Shown piece by piece: positions 34,541-44,766 of a DNA stretch of 64,000 bases. Each line of letters starts with the position of its first letter. Position 1 is the first letter of the stretch. Origin of the DNA: Leishmania martiniquensis (lineage: Eukaryota; Euglenozoa; Kinetoplastea; Trypanosomatida; Trypanosomatidae); the NCBI RefSeq assembly GCF_017916325.1, contig NC_090163.1:686001-750000 (forward strand). The letters run 5' to 3'. The notes beneath the pieces were generated by a model, which was not told the DNA's origin, did no database searches, and was given only the letters and a program-made list of their open reading frames with translations. Position numbers and translations under genes: made by a program.

Positions 34541-37432
34541 CTACATGCTTGACACGCGCTTCACAGACGTTCCTATGTACGTTTCCTGCACGCGTGCCGC
34601 AAACCGCAGTGAGTTCAAGCTCTCCCAAGCGTGAGCCCTTCCACTGGAAACCGTCACAATCATCAGTATCTTCCCGCCTTTGGCGCCGAGGTAATTCTGG
34701 AGGAGATACGTCAGCTTGCAGTTGCGCCACGGAACCACCGCCCCGCAGCGCAGCGCGCGGATGCACTTGCCGAGGTCTAATAGAGAACGGTTGATGTTCA
34801 CCGCCTCCTTGAACTGCTTTCCCTGCACGCCGCTGTCGTTGACGCGCTCGCTGCCTGCGAGGTCGACGAGGCAGAGCACCCCGTCGCTGCGCTGACGGAT
34901 CGTCTCGTTGGTGCCGGAAATGTGCAAGGTGAAGACGCAGTGCGAGCGCGAGGAGGCACCGTTTAGGTCTGTCTTCGCAGTGCTCCGCTGCAGTATTGCG
35001 TGCGTGTAGAGCTGCAAGAAATCGTCCATGCTCGATATATTTCGCTCCGTCACATTGGTGACGTGTGTGCAGTCCCCGTTGTGTTTGATTGTGTGGTACG
35101 CAGCAGAGGAGGCGGATGCGGTCATGGCTGTCTGCTGCTGTTGCTGCTGCTGCATCACCGCCTCGTATCGGGCGGACCCGCTCTGAAATAGGTCTCGGAT
35201 GACATCGTTGTAGATTTCGATAAACGTGCAAGAGAGCTCATACCTCCAGCCCTCTCGGGAGAGCTCCACTTGCCGCTGCAGTATCGTCTGAAGAGCACGG
35301 GGAGTGACGCCGTACAACTCCGGCCTGCCTCGCACGTCACCCTCCATCGTGAAGGTCTTGCCGCTGCCTGTTTGCCCATACGCAAAAATGCACACACGGT
35401 AGCCGTCGACGGCGTTGCGCACAAGTGGCTCGACATCATGGTACACCTCCGCCTGTGAAGCCGCACCCGTGTAAACTTTGTCGTAGGTGAATGTCTCTGT
35501 GAAACTGCTGAGGCCTGTCGAGGTGGCGTTGGAGCGCGTCTGGTGAATGGTAATGGATCGCCCGCGCCCGAGCGGCAGACCAGCGGCGGCAGCTTGCCCC
35601 TCCTCCGCTTTCTCGCTCTGCGCTGGTAAAGTGCCAAGAAGTGGCGTCGCAAGAGGGGTACAAGTCGTCATAGCGTCAAAGGCTGTCACCGTCAGCGGTA
35701 CTCCATGCACTCGGAGTAGACCGCTCTCCTCCCCCCCTTTTCGGTTAGCGTTGCTGAGGTCACCTGCCTCATCCCGATCTGGGAAGGTGAAGACGGGCAT
35801 CACTCCCTCGCCTGCTGTGGAGTCGGCCTCACCGTCCTCCATGGCGCTTGCCGCGACCAAGCTTGATCTTGTCGTAGAGCGACCGCTGCGTATCACGCCA
35901 CCAGCGGCATTGCGCCGGGCGTCTGCTGTTGCCGCCGCTGCCCCTGAGGTACTTGTGGGGGCGCTCGTGAGCGCTGGGACGCCCGCTGAGAGAGAGGACT
36001 CAAGCGAGCCGTGGCGGCTCGACAGCCGGCAAAGAGGAGGCACCGCAGCAGATGCAACGTCAGTAGACTCAGCACTCTCTACCCCGCAGGTGCTCGTATC
36101 ATCTGTTTTTGACGGCTCCATGGCCTTTCGTGCCGAAGACTTGTGGCACACGGTGCCGCCGCTTGGGCATGGCGGGTCTGCCGGCAGGGCAGCGCCTTTC
36201 ACACGACAGTAGACCCGAATGGAGCCTTTGAGCTCCTCGCAGAGTGAGTACAACTCTCGCCGGGCGACCTCGGCCTCCATCCACTGCACCTCGACACGGT
36301 GCCTCTCTTGGCGGAGTTGCTCCATCTCTAATACCAACTCCTTCACATTCCCACTGAGGCCATACGTCGCATCCTTCATGCGATCCTCCTCTTGCTGAAG
36401 CTGCTGAAGGGTTATTGCGCGCTCCGTCGCCGCGCTCTGTGCGCTCGCCAGCCGCTTCTCCAGCCGATTGCGTTCGTCTGTCGCCGAGATGATAGCATTC
36501 TGCGCTGCCTCCTGTTCACGCTGCAGTTGTGTCACAGTCTCTCGAGAGCGGCGGAGGCGATCCAGCGCTTGCTGCGTCGCTGTCAGACACACCTCCTCGC
36601 GGCCGCGTAGTGCGCTCATAAAGCCTTGGTAGCGCGCCACCGTGGCAGCATGCCGCATCGCTACTCGCCGCTTCTCATCCTCGAACTCAGTAAGCATGCC
36701 CTCAATGGCGTCCTGTACCGCCTGCGTCTCCACCGCCAGGTTATGCGAGTAGTGCGCCAGCACCTGCAGCTCACCCTCGAGCTTCTCGCGCTTTTCGCGC
36801 CACGTAGCCCGCAGCCGCGCCTCGGAGTCGCTGGGAGACGGGTCTGACAGCGAGGCAGCGTTGCCGCCCTTGGAGCCTGCCGTAGAGGGTGTGCTCGCGC
36901 CTGTGGCGGCATGATCTACGGGGCTGCGAACGCCAGCAGCGGCACGAGCTCTGTCCGGTGGCAGCGGCGCGCCCCTTGGGGCGCTTGACGGAGCAAAACG
37001 CGAAAGTGGCGGCCGCAGCGGCTGCTGGAGACCGCTGCGCCCCGGCAACGCGCGAGCAGAAGTCGAGGATGCCAATTTCACCGAGTCGTTGGTGCAGGTG
37101 GAAGCGCTAGTGCTGCTACCTAGTGACGAGGCCACCGCAGCACGAGCCGTCCTGTTGTTCGAGCAGTGTAGCCGCTGCACTGTTTGGGGAGCAGTGGAAC
37201 CAGCAGGGGCCCTTACATTCGTCGGCGGAGGGTGAGGCTTTAAAGCCTCTTTGCCACAGCCTCTCTCGGATGTCATGTTGACGTCCCGCGGCTTCATTGC
37301 GCCAGTCGAAGAAGAGGGATCATCAGACGAGCCGGCGACGGCGGCATGGGCTCGCTTCACTGAAGTGCTGCTTGGCCCAACGTTCTCGGGCTCCCCCACA
37401 GCGCCACGCTCGCGCTTTCGGCTGCGGAGCAT
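34541..37432 (-). CDS. C-terminal motor kinesin (kinesin-14 type)
   Basis: The 963-aa protein starts at the ATG at 37432, the first ATG after a plausible splice acceptor at 37595-37594; the upstream in-frame stretch begins with TTG. Order: a basic/Ser-rich disordered head (1-200), a coiled coil at about 204-400 (QLQREQEAAQNAI..., LEMEQLRQERHR), then the neck ELKGSIRVYCRV (to about 411) that is typical of minus-end kinesin-14s. The motor has FAYGQTGSGKTFTMEG (P-loop about 686-693), switch I NGASSRSH, switch II LVDLAGSERV, and NRSLLDLGKCIRAL. Two long low-complexity insertions interrupt the motor: about 135 residues after CRVK, and about 50 after VTAFDA. Kinesin-14s slide and bundle microtubules or carry cargo toward minus ends. 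Its specific cargo cannot be deduced. Confidence 0.93.
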   Translation of the reverse strand: MLRSRKRERGAVGEPENVGPSSTSVKRAHAAVAGSSDDPSSSTGAMKPRDVNMTSERGCGKEALKPHPPPTNVRAPAGSTAPQTVQRLHCSNNRTARAAVASSLGSSTSASTCTNDSVKLASSTSARALPGRSGLQQPLRPPLSRFAPSSAPRGAPLPPDRARAAAGVRSPVDHAATGASTPSTAGSKGGNAASLSDPSPSDSEARLRATWREKREKLEGELQVLAHYSHNLAVETQAVQDAIEGMLTEFEDEKRRVAMRHAATVARYQGFMSALRGREEVCLTATQQALDRLRRSRETVTQLQREQEAAQNAIISATDERNRLEKRLASAQSAATERAITLQQLQQEEDRMKDATYGLSGNVKELVLEMEQLRQERHRVEVQWMEAEVARRELYSLCEELKGSIRVYCRVKGAALPADPPCPSGGTVCHKSSARKAMEPSKTDDTSTCGVESAESTDVASAAVPPLCRLSSRHGSLESSLSAGVPALTSAPTSTSGAAAATADARRNAAGGVIRSGRSTTRSSLVAASAMEDGEADSTAGEGVMPVFTFPDRDEAGDLSNANRKGGEESGLLRVHGVPLTVTAFDAMTTCTPLATPLLGTLPAQSEKAEEGQAAAAGLPLGRGRSITIHQTRSNATSTGLSSFTETFTYDKVYTGAASQAEVYHDVEPLVRNAVDGYRVCIFAYGQTGSGKTFTMEGDVRGRPELYGVTPRALQTILQRQVELSREGWRYELSCTFIEIYNDVIRDLFQSGSARYEAVMQQQQQQQTAMTASASSAAYHTIKHNGDCTHVTNVTERNISSMDDFLQLYTHAILQRSTAKTDLNGASSRSHCVFTLHISGTNETIRQRSDGVLCLVDLAGSERVNDSGVQGKQFKEAVNINRSLLDLGKCIRALRCGAVVPWRNCKLTYLLQNYLGAKGGKILMIVTVSSGRAHAWESLNSLRFAARVQETYIGTSVKRVSSM

Positions 37433-38665
37433 GATGGCAGCTATGGCGAAAACGATGAAGCTGAGCAGGTAGCCTGGCAATAGCGGGCTTGTCTTTACAC
37501 TATCGCTCAATCCTTTCGTGCCGAAGGCTCGAAGGGATTAAGGTAAGTCCTCTTCTATGAGCGCACGTACCCGTCGAATGTGCACGTGATTACCTCCGTT
37601 CGCGAAGCGTGAGGGGGGAGAGGAAGAAGAAAGATGGGGAAGGAGAGGGCCGCGCGTGCAGCCGTGCACAAGTCGGCATCTTCATCTCCGAAGATCCGAC
37701 TCCTGGTCTGCCTGTGTGTGTGTGTGTGTTTAGGCACAGGCTCCCACAGAGACATGTGCACACACACGCACACAGACACACGTGCGGGCGTGCGAAGAAT
37801 CAAGCGAGGCGCGAAGCGGAAGAGCGTAGGCCGATGAAAGGAGCCGTGAGACAGAGAAACACCCAAGCGCGTGGGGTATGTGCCCTCCCCCTCACCCTCT
37901 CCACGGCGGCGGAACCATTGTGGAAAGGGAGCAGGCCGGAGTGCCGGCTCCTCCAACAACGTTCACTTGCACAAGACATAGACAGAGGTGTTGGGCCATT
38001 CCGCGAAGGGGACCCAGAGGCGAAGCTGTGGGCGTGCACATTTTAGAGAGGCGGGCACGCCGGCATCCGCCAGCTCTGTCGGCTGGAAGCATCGGTGGTT
38101 ATCGCCGTTGTGCAGTCCGCTTCCGAACCTGCTTTGGTGCCGTCTCAAGACAGTTGCGATGTCGCGCGCTCCTGGGGAACAGAAAGGGGGGAGGCAGTAG
38201 AAAGCGCACGTCGTCAGCATGCGTCGAGGTGTGATCGTATGTGTATGCAGAGCTGCAATGAAGCGCGAGAAGAGCAACGAACATGCAGCAAGCCGTGCAC
38301 ACACAAACACATACACAACGCACGAGCGCATCGATCGAAGCGCTAACGTCAACTATACATCACTCGGCAATGACACGACGCAGACAGAAAGGGATCAGAG
38401 AGGTGAAAAGGGGGGTCGAAGGAGAGCCGAGAAAGAAAGGGAAAGGCCGACCGCAGCGTCGCCCTGAGCACACATGAAAATCTTCTGAATCGACTTGCGC
38501 TTGGTAGTGCGCAGTAGAGGCAACGGAGAGCAGCGAAGCGTTGGAGAAGCAGCAGGTCGTCGATGGGCATGCGCACACACGAAACAGGGTGGAGGCAACA
38601 GGTGGGGTTCATCCGCCCCACCTCGTCTTTGTCCTCGTCGCATCCCCCAACCCTCATTGCCTCCA
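37433..38665. other. Spacer between CFAP96 and the kinesin gene
   Basis: About 1.2 kb with no gene accepted. Contains the kinesin leader, a GT repeat near 37716-37730, CA-rich sequence at 37756-37782 and 38297-38316, and a purine-rich plus-strand run at about 38395-38450. Confidence 0.6.
37594..37648 (-). promoter_or_regulatory. Polypyrimidine tract and possible trans-splice acceptor of the kinesin gene
   Basis: A strong C/T run on the minus strand (about 37648-37608) is followed by AG at 37595-37594. The resulting 161-nt leader contains no ATG before 37432, which supports that start. Confidence 0.4.
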
Positions 38666-39532
38666 TCAGACGCGCTTGAATACAATGCTCTGCGTGTACC
38701 AGAAGTTGTCGCCGCGCGAGCTCGGCAGAAAAACTGCATCGGACGGCTTCTTCACATATTCCTTCGGCTCCTTGCGGGGGTCATAGCCGCGGTACGGATC
38801 CTCCCAGTATTCTATCGTGGTGGGCTTGTCCTCCACGTATCCGGCGGGGCGCCACGGCTGGTCGATACGGAAGTGGCTAAACACCCGCTCGGGCCGCTTC
38901 TCCTTGAAAGGCACTGTCATGATGTAGCAACGCGACGTACCTGTTGCCAGGCTCTCGTCGAAGGTGAACCCCTCGCGGCCAGCGGGATAGAATGGCACCG
39001 CCGGCATCTTCTTTTTCCACTCCTCTCGCTCACGGCGCGCGTTGATGCGAAGCTGCTCGTAGATCGTGGCGATGTAGTCGCTTCCCATGTCGGAGAGGGC
39101 CACATGCGCATAGCTGTAGCCGCAGCCCTTCTTCCCCGGCGATGTGTACACGCCACGCGGTGGCAGCTCACGTTTCGCGATGGCCTGATCGTGCTTCTCT
39201 GGGTGCTCTGGCATGTGCGGGTAGGGAGTCGATTGAAAGCACCCAAAGTACGAGCCGAGACCGGACGGCTTCGGCGTGGGGCTGGAGTAGACGAATCCGT
39301 TCGGCGTCAGGTTCTTCTTGGTGCTCTCGAGCTGCTGGCGGCGGCGCATCGTCTCGGGGTCTTCGCTGCGCTCGCCGTTCCAGAAATGGTGGAGCTCCTT
39401 ATCAAAGAGCGCGTCCGGGTTCGCTCCGGTCTTGGGGCGCGAGACGAGGAACGTGGCGCCGTGCGCGCGAGCATCAATGGGCCTCTTGTACCGATCGCCT
39501 ACTCCGAGGTAGGATGGGATGGAGAAGACCAT
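38666..39532 (-). CDS. CFAP96: Cilia- and flagella-associated protein 96 (C4orf47/UPF0602 family)
   Basis: The 288-aa protein starts at the ATG at 39532. Family features are the N-terminal SYLGVGDRYKRPID motif, the middle KKNLTPNGFVYSS...PSGLGSYFG, and RGVYTSPGKKGCGYSYAHV, all matching the C4orf47/CFAP96 family of ciliated organisms. The protein is basic, with Pro/Tyr-rich segments and no membrane segment, as is common in axonemal microtubule-associated proteins. It would act in the flagellum. I identified it from remembered family motifs rather than an alignment. A longer upstream frame is leader sequence with polypyrimidine character. Confidence 0.85.
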   Translation of the reverse strand: MVFSIPSYLGVGDRYKRPIDARAHGATFLVSRPKTGANPDALFDKELHHFWNGERSEDPETMRRRQQLESTKKNLTPNGFVYSSPTPKPSGLGSYFGCFQSTPYPHMPEHPEKHDQAIAKRELPPRGVYTSPGKKGCGYSYAHVALSDMGSDYIATIYEQLRINARREREEWKKKMPAVPFYPAGREGFTFDESLATGTSRCYIMTVPFKEKRPERVFSHFRIDQPWRPAGYVEDKPTTIEYWEDPYRGYDPRKEPKEYVKKPSDAVFLPSSRGDNFWYTQSIVFKRV

Positions 39533-40361
39533 GACGGGCACTGTGTCAAGCAAAAGTCGCGCAGTGGGTGTCGCACTCGCCGAAGGAGGGGGGAGGTGAT
39601 GAGATTGTGGGCAAGGAAGGGGAAGCGCCGATAGCGGATCCGGCCGTATCGAGAGGAAGAGGCTGAGGGCACGGGCACCCCTTCGCGGGGGGGGGATGGC
39701 GGTCGGGAGGGGCCAGAAAGGGTGTAGGAAGGGGAAGGTGACAGGGATGATGACCACAGCATGATGTGACGACCACCACGGCAGTCCTTCGTCAGATTCG
39801 TCTTGTCCGCATCGCACATTCCCCTTCCACACGAAGGCCGCCTGCATCGACGACGGGCATGAAAGCGCGCACATGAATGTATGCGCACGCTCGTGTGAGG
39901 CGGAGCGGAGGCCGCAACACAGCAGCACTGGTGCCTTCATCTACCGCCGGCATGGGCACCGCCGTGTGGATGTGTTGCGGCTACGCACTTGCAATGGAGC
40001 CGTCGTGCGCGGCTACCGCGTCGGGGTGAAGCGACGTATGCTCACTGATTCTCGCCTAGCTCTTTCCTTTGGCGCTATGCGCTTAGTGCGCCGCGAAGGG
40101 GGCTTGGCGGCTGGCGTGTGTGCTCTAAGCATGGGGGGGGGGGGGCGCGAAACACTAGCGGTGCGAGAGCGGCCTTGCCACAGGAGCGGGGAACACGCTG
40201 CCGCAAGAGCACGGTATCCGGGTCCAGGCGCATGAGCACAATAGCCCGCAGGCATCTTACCCCTTTGAGCTTATCTTAGCCAACACGTCCACGTTAACAC
40301 GAATGCTCCCTTCCTCCTTCCCCATGAGACCGCCGTCCTTTCCAAAGCGCGCCAGCACCTT
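39533..40361. other. Spacer between the FAM86-like gene and CFAP96
   Basis: About 830 nt without a gene. Holds the CFAP96 leader, a G9 run near 39687-39695 and a G13 homopolymer at 40133-40145 (C13 on the transcribed strand). Confidence 0.6.
39576..39597 (-). promoter_or_regulatory. Trans-splice acceptor of CFAP96
   Basis: Minus strand CACCTCCCCCCTCCTTCGGCGAG with the AG at 39577-39576; the leader to the ATG at 39532 would be 43 nt. Confidence 0.4.
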
Positions 40362-42584
40362 CTACCGAGTCGCCTTGGCTGGCTTCAAGGTGATCACATG
40401 CACGCCAATCAGCCCCACCATGGACGTGTAAAAGGGTCCGATCATCGCATCCGCGAGTAGAGCCTCCGCCGTTGCCGATGCGTGGGCGACCGAGGATGTG
40501 CTTTGGCTGGTCGGCACCTGCGAATCTGTGCTACTGGCGGATTTGCTCCGCTGCAACGGTGTGGGAGAGCCCGTGACGGCATTGGCGGTTACGGGCGTGC
40601 CGGGTGACGCTCGAGGCGGTACGGGAGGGGCCGAGAGGAGGGCGAGTCGGTCCTCCGCCGCCGTGGCAGTCCCCTTCACCTTGTCGCTGTGCTGGCAACG
40701 GCTAGCATAGCGCATGGACCCGTCCTCGAGGACGACATCCGGCACCAAAGCGCAGACAACCCGGTCAGGATTCACCGAAACTGACTCTTCGTTCCAGTCG
40801 CCGAGAGGGATACAGCCGCCGTCGGCTCCGCTGTGGTCTTGGCTCATGCGCAGCGACCCGGCCGCTCGTCGAACAAGGGTGTAGCTGCGCACCTGCCCGA
40901 ATACGCGGACGGCGGAGAAGAACTTCTCCATGGTGGTGTTCTGCCGGTGTGTCTGGACAACGATGCAGCAGCGCTGCTTTTGCAGCCCGCCGGCTGTCGC
41001 AGACGAAGCAGTGCCGCGCGAAGTGAGCGCCAGGTGGATTGTGTCGACCAGGGCGGGAATGACGTCCGCATCGTAGACACAGTCGGCCACAAGGGTGACA
41101 TCCACCTCGGTCTCCTTGAGCATCCTCTCATTGGCGTCATGATTCATCCAGTCGAGCAGCGCCGCACGATGAAGCGGCGGCCTCTGATGTCCCTCCCACT
41201 CATCGTCCTTGGCTCTCAGAGAGCTGGAGACCAGGCGGATACCATTCTCAGCCATGTTGAAGCGCATGTTGTCCACGATGGTCTCCTGGTAATCCGTGGC
41301 AAGAAAGGACGCGACGTGCTTCTTGTACTCCTCCATGTGGTGCAGGTAAACCGGCGTGAGGCCGGCCCCAGCGCCAAGCTCCAGGATACGCAACTGACTG
41401 CTGTGCGGCTTTGGAGCGCTGCTGCGCAGGCCAATGTCGGGCAGGGAGCCTGGCGCTGGTGAGGTCGCCACCGCATGCGATTGCCACCGACTGTTTGGAG
41501 CCCTCAGCGACGGCTTCAAGGAAGCAGTGCTGCTCGCACTGCCACCAGCCACGCGCGGGAGCCCGAGAACGTCAGCCAACATGTGCGTCTGTCCCTTCAG
41601 CTCCTGCGCGAGCAGTTGAACCATGACAAAGGCGGCTGGCCAGAGCGACAGGCCCACATTAGAAAACTGCTCGTGAGAGACCCGGATGGCACTGAAGTGG
41701 CCGAGCACTCTTGCAGCGGCAGCAGCACTAGCGGAGGCCGAAGTCTGTGCAAGAAGATCTGTTGACAGACGTTGCTGCTGATCCTGCTGCGCGTGTTGGT
41801 GGCGCGTCGGTGACCCCTTCGGCGGTGATGTCGATGGAGAGCCCACGGACGACGTTATCAAAGACATCTCTGAGTCGCCGTTGGTCACGATGCCTGGTGG
41901 GAGATAATGAGGTGAGTGGGGATGGGTGGATTCGCTACGCGACTGCAGAAGCCGCTGAGCGCTGCTCACATATCTCCCAGGCGACAACGAGGCATACTGC
42001 AAAGAGTCGGCCGAAGTGGGGCGCTCCTGCGTCGGTGATGAGTTTGCCATCGACCGGTATGCCAGCGGCGGCGTCGGGGTCGCACACTGTAGCATGGGCG
42101 AGCCAGAGGGCAGCACCGGGGCGTTAGTCGGGCCCTTTGTAGTAGGTATGCCTGGCGCAACCACGAACGGGTTGCAGAATGTCTTGAAGCAAAGCTCTTG
42201 CGCACTGACGCCCCTGCATACGTTCACCCGAATGAATTCCTCCATCAGCTCCGTCCGCACGAGGTCCTCGCTCGATGCAGACGACAGCACGCCGTCGGCC
42301 CCATACTGCTCCTCCACGGAGGTGATGTAAGCCTTGAGCAAGGTTCGCACCATTCGAAGACGCGGTGGGTACTTCTTCACAGCGGGGTGCTGCACAAACC
42401 ATTCGGCAGCAAGCATCTGCCCCTCAGCGCTGCACCAGGAGACATGGCGGCTCTCGCAGTCAGCCTGGAAGGCGCTCAGCACAATGTTTGGCGGTGCGCT
42501 CTGCAAGAAAAGAATCAGCGACAGAGGGAAGGTGTGCTCAGCATCGCACAACGATGGCGCGATCGGAGGTGGTCTCTCCCTCAT
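40362..42584 (-). CDS. FAM86/EEF2KMT-like protein methyltransferase with a long internal linker
   Basis: The 740-aa protein starts at the ATG at 42584, the first ATG after a TTTTTTTATCAG acceptor. The N-terminal part (about 20-145) resembles the FAM86 N-terminal domain (WFVQHPAVKKYPP...LLKAYI, ELMEEFIRVN). After roughly 150 low-complexity residues, GLSLWPAAFVMVQLLAQEL precedes a class I SAM-dependent methyltransferase fold with motif I LRILELGAGAGLTP (about 399-412) and VDVTLVADCVYD, characteristic of METTL21/FAM86-type lysine methyltransferases. A further low-complexity segment follows, and the C-terminus returns to order (IGPFYTSMVGLIGVHVI). The likely substrate, by family, is translation elongation factor 2 lysine; this is inference. 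The protein is about twice the usual length because of the insertions. Confidence 0.8.
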   Translation of the reverse strand: MRERPPPIAPSLCDAEHTFPLSLILFLQSAPPNIVLSAFQADCESRHVSWCSAEGQMLAAEWFVQHPAVKKYPPRLRMVRTLLKAYITSVEEQYGADGVLSSASSEDLVRTELMEEFIRVNVCRGVSAQELCFKTFCNPFVVAPGIPTTKGPTNAPVLPSGSPMLQCATPTPPLAYRSMANSSPTQERPTSADSLQYASLSPGRYVSSAQRLLQSRSESTHPHSPHYLPPGIVTNGDSEMSLITSSVGSPSTSPPKGSPTRHQHAQQDQQQRLSTDLLAQTSASASAAAAARVLGHFSAIRVSHEQFSNVGLSLWPAAFVMVQLLAQELKGQTHMLADVLGLPRVAGGSASSTASLKPSLRAPNSRWQSHAVATSPAPGSLPDIGLRSSAPKPHSSQLRILELGAGAGLTPVYLHHMEEYKKHVASFLATDYQETIVDNMRFNMAENGIRLVSSSLRAKDDEWEGHQRPPLHRAALLDWMNHDANERMLKETEVDVTLVADCVYDADVIPALVDTIHLALTSRGTASSATAGGLQKQRCCIVVQTHRQNTTMEKFFSAVRVFGQVRSYTLVRRAAGSLRMSQDHSGADGGCIPLGDWNEESVSVNPDRVVCALVPDVVLEDGSMRYASRCQHSDKVKGTATAAEDRLALLSAPPVPPRASPGTPVTANAVTGSPTPLQRSKSASSTDSQVPTSQSTSSVAHASATAEALLADAMIGPFYTSMVGLIGVHVITLKPAKATR

Positions 42585-44766
42585 GAGATGTAAACGCTGG
42601 CACAGCTTATTATAGCGAGGAGCGTGTCTTTGTGTGTGTGTGTGTGTGTCCTCCAGCGCGCCTGACCGGAGCAGAGGAGGGGGGACGCTGATAAAAAAAG
42701 AACAAAGCAAGAGGCGTCCAAACACGCTCCGGCGCACTTTCAGGGGGGGGGCAGAGAAATGGGGGGGTTGGAAGGAAAGAGAAGTACCGGAAGGGAGAGA
42801 GCGTGCCCGCGTGCGATGCGCCATCGATCCCCAAGCACGCACAACACTGTGGCAGACACGTCAAAGGCCCGTGGGCACCAGCGGCTATCAGGAAGAAGGA
42901 GGGGGTACGAGAAGAGCAGCAGATGGCCCCACGGGTCCAACCAGAGAAGCGCTACGGCGACTGCACCTGTCGCCGGTGATGGCAGCGAATGCGACTCGAC
43001 GCTCCACCGGAGAAGCGCTTCGGAGCGCCTGACAAAGATGAGCAATGTGAAGAGGTGAAGACACGGACGCGCGAGCAGCAATTAAGCTGCTCCACCTCGA
43101 AGGCCGTGCACGGGGGATCTGAGGGGTGACAAATAGGCTGGCATGCAGGCGCGCAAGCACCCACTGAGAGGGAGCGTGAGGGGGGACAGAGACGACAGAC
43201 AGAGAGAGAAGGACGCGCATAAGGACAGAAAATGAGCGTTTAGAGGACACAGAGAGAGACCCGATACCTATCCATCGGCAAATCGCCTTTGGCTCCTCTA
43301 GCGCCGCGGCGGCGGCTCCTTAGGTTATATATGTTCGGGTCTGGGCCAGGAGTGCGCAAGGCGGAGGGACAAGAGGCAGGAGACGAGAGGGATGCGGAGG
43401 AGGTGGGCTCCAGTTCTGGTGTGTGCAGACGTGCCTGCCCATCCCCCAGTGTGTGCTTGTGGGCACTGTGTATAACCGCCATCAAAAAGGTATACCCTTT
43501 TCGGGTCACTCACGTCGTCCCGATGCGGGGGGAGGGAAGCTGTGCATGTCATGGGCAGTCGCCCCTTCCCTTTTCGCCCCCCCGCCCTCATCGGTGTTTG
43601 GAGAGGCGTTGACAGAGAACGTCGGCGGTAACCGTTTGCAGCCTGCAGCTGGGAATCACGCGGCTGTGTGTGGCCCTTGTCAAGGGTGTCGTCCTCCTGC
43701 AGTGGTGTGCGAGCATAACGCCGATACATCCGCAGAAGCTGAGTCAGCGTGCGAGGCAGTGCGAAGGCTCAAGGCAGTCGAGTAGGAGACAATGACGGTG
43801 GCGAAGAGGGGGGAAGAGGGGGAATGGCAAGGATGGGAACGAGCAGGTGCATGGCGGTGCGAATGTGCTGAAGTGCGCTGATCTTCTCGTCGAGAGGGGG
43901 GAGGGGCAGCGGATTGTACGGTGAAACGATTCCAGCGGCACTGACGAGGGATGTATGGGGCAGAGGACCCACTGGAGAGATGGCGGGGGGAGGGGGAGAG
44001 AAGCACCTCCGCCACCATCCCTCCCCCCGCACACACACACGCACACACGCATGCACACGCCGTCCCTATTCTGAAGGGTTCAGTGCTGGTCCGCTTGGCT
44101 GTCATGAGTTACGCGCGTGTGCATAGATAAGAGAAGAACGCGGCAGTCGCGTTAAGAGTTACACCACTGTTCAGCGTGGCACAGATACTCACCAGCACGC
44201 ATGAGGGCCACGCAACCATAGAGGAGGAAGGCGGAAGGAAGAGTTGAGCGATCGCTTCTGCGTTACACGAGGGGTTCAATGCGACATCCGCACCGCTCTC
44301 TCCCTCTTAGGAGTCAAGACATGCACACATACACACATATGGGTGTGTGTCAGAGAAGCGACCCAGCCGCTTCGGCGGCAACGGCAACGACACAGAGTTC
44401 GGCAGCGGTCGCCGAAAGCGTCAAGTCACGAGAGAAGACGACAGACAACGCAAGAAGGGAGGCCGGTGGCGTTGCCCTCAGATAGCACCCTTAGTCCCAG
44501 AGACGGAGACGAAGACGGAGGGAGGGGGGAGGGGCGAGGAACGTTACCATGAATCGCCTCATTGAGATGACGCGGTTCGTATGCAGGCCTCCTGAGAACA
44601 ATAACGAGGGAAACGAGAAGGACCGCTTATGCACGGATGTCACACGAACAGTTCAGCAGTCGCGTTGCCCACCACTGGCAATCACCGCGTTCTCCCCTCC
44701 CCTCACACACACACAGACACACGCAACCGCCAGCAGCAGACCCACCGGAGGGTAGAGGGAGCTGCG
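42585..44766. other. Spacer between BMS1 and the FAM86-like gene
   Basis: About 2.2 kb without a supported gene. Includes the FAM86-like leader, a GT repeat at 42632-42649, G8-9 runs near 42744-42768, CA repeats at 44032-44060, and purine-rich plus-strand sequence at about 43983-44004 and 44505-44540. Short frames are repeat translations. Confidence 0.55.
42688..42715 (-). promoter_or_regulatory. Trans-splice acceptor of the FAM86-like gene
   Basis: Minus strand CTTGCTTTG..CTTTTTTTATCAG with the AG at 42689-42688; leader about 103 nt, including a CA repeat, to the ATG at 42584. Confidence 0.45.

Noticed and set aside
37433..37510. N-terminal hydrophobic segment (LLPGYLLSFIVFAIAA) upstream of the kinesin, suggesting a membrane-anchored motor
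   Set aside because: The open frame there begins with TTG, not ATG. The first ATG of the likely transcript is 37432, after this segment. Pyrimidine-rich leaders often read as hydrophobic residues.
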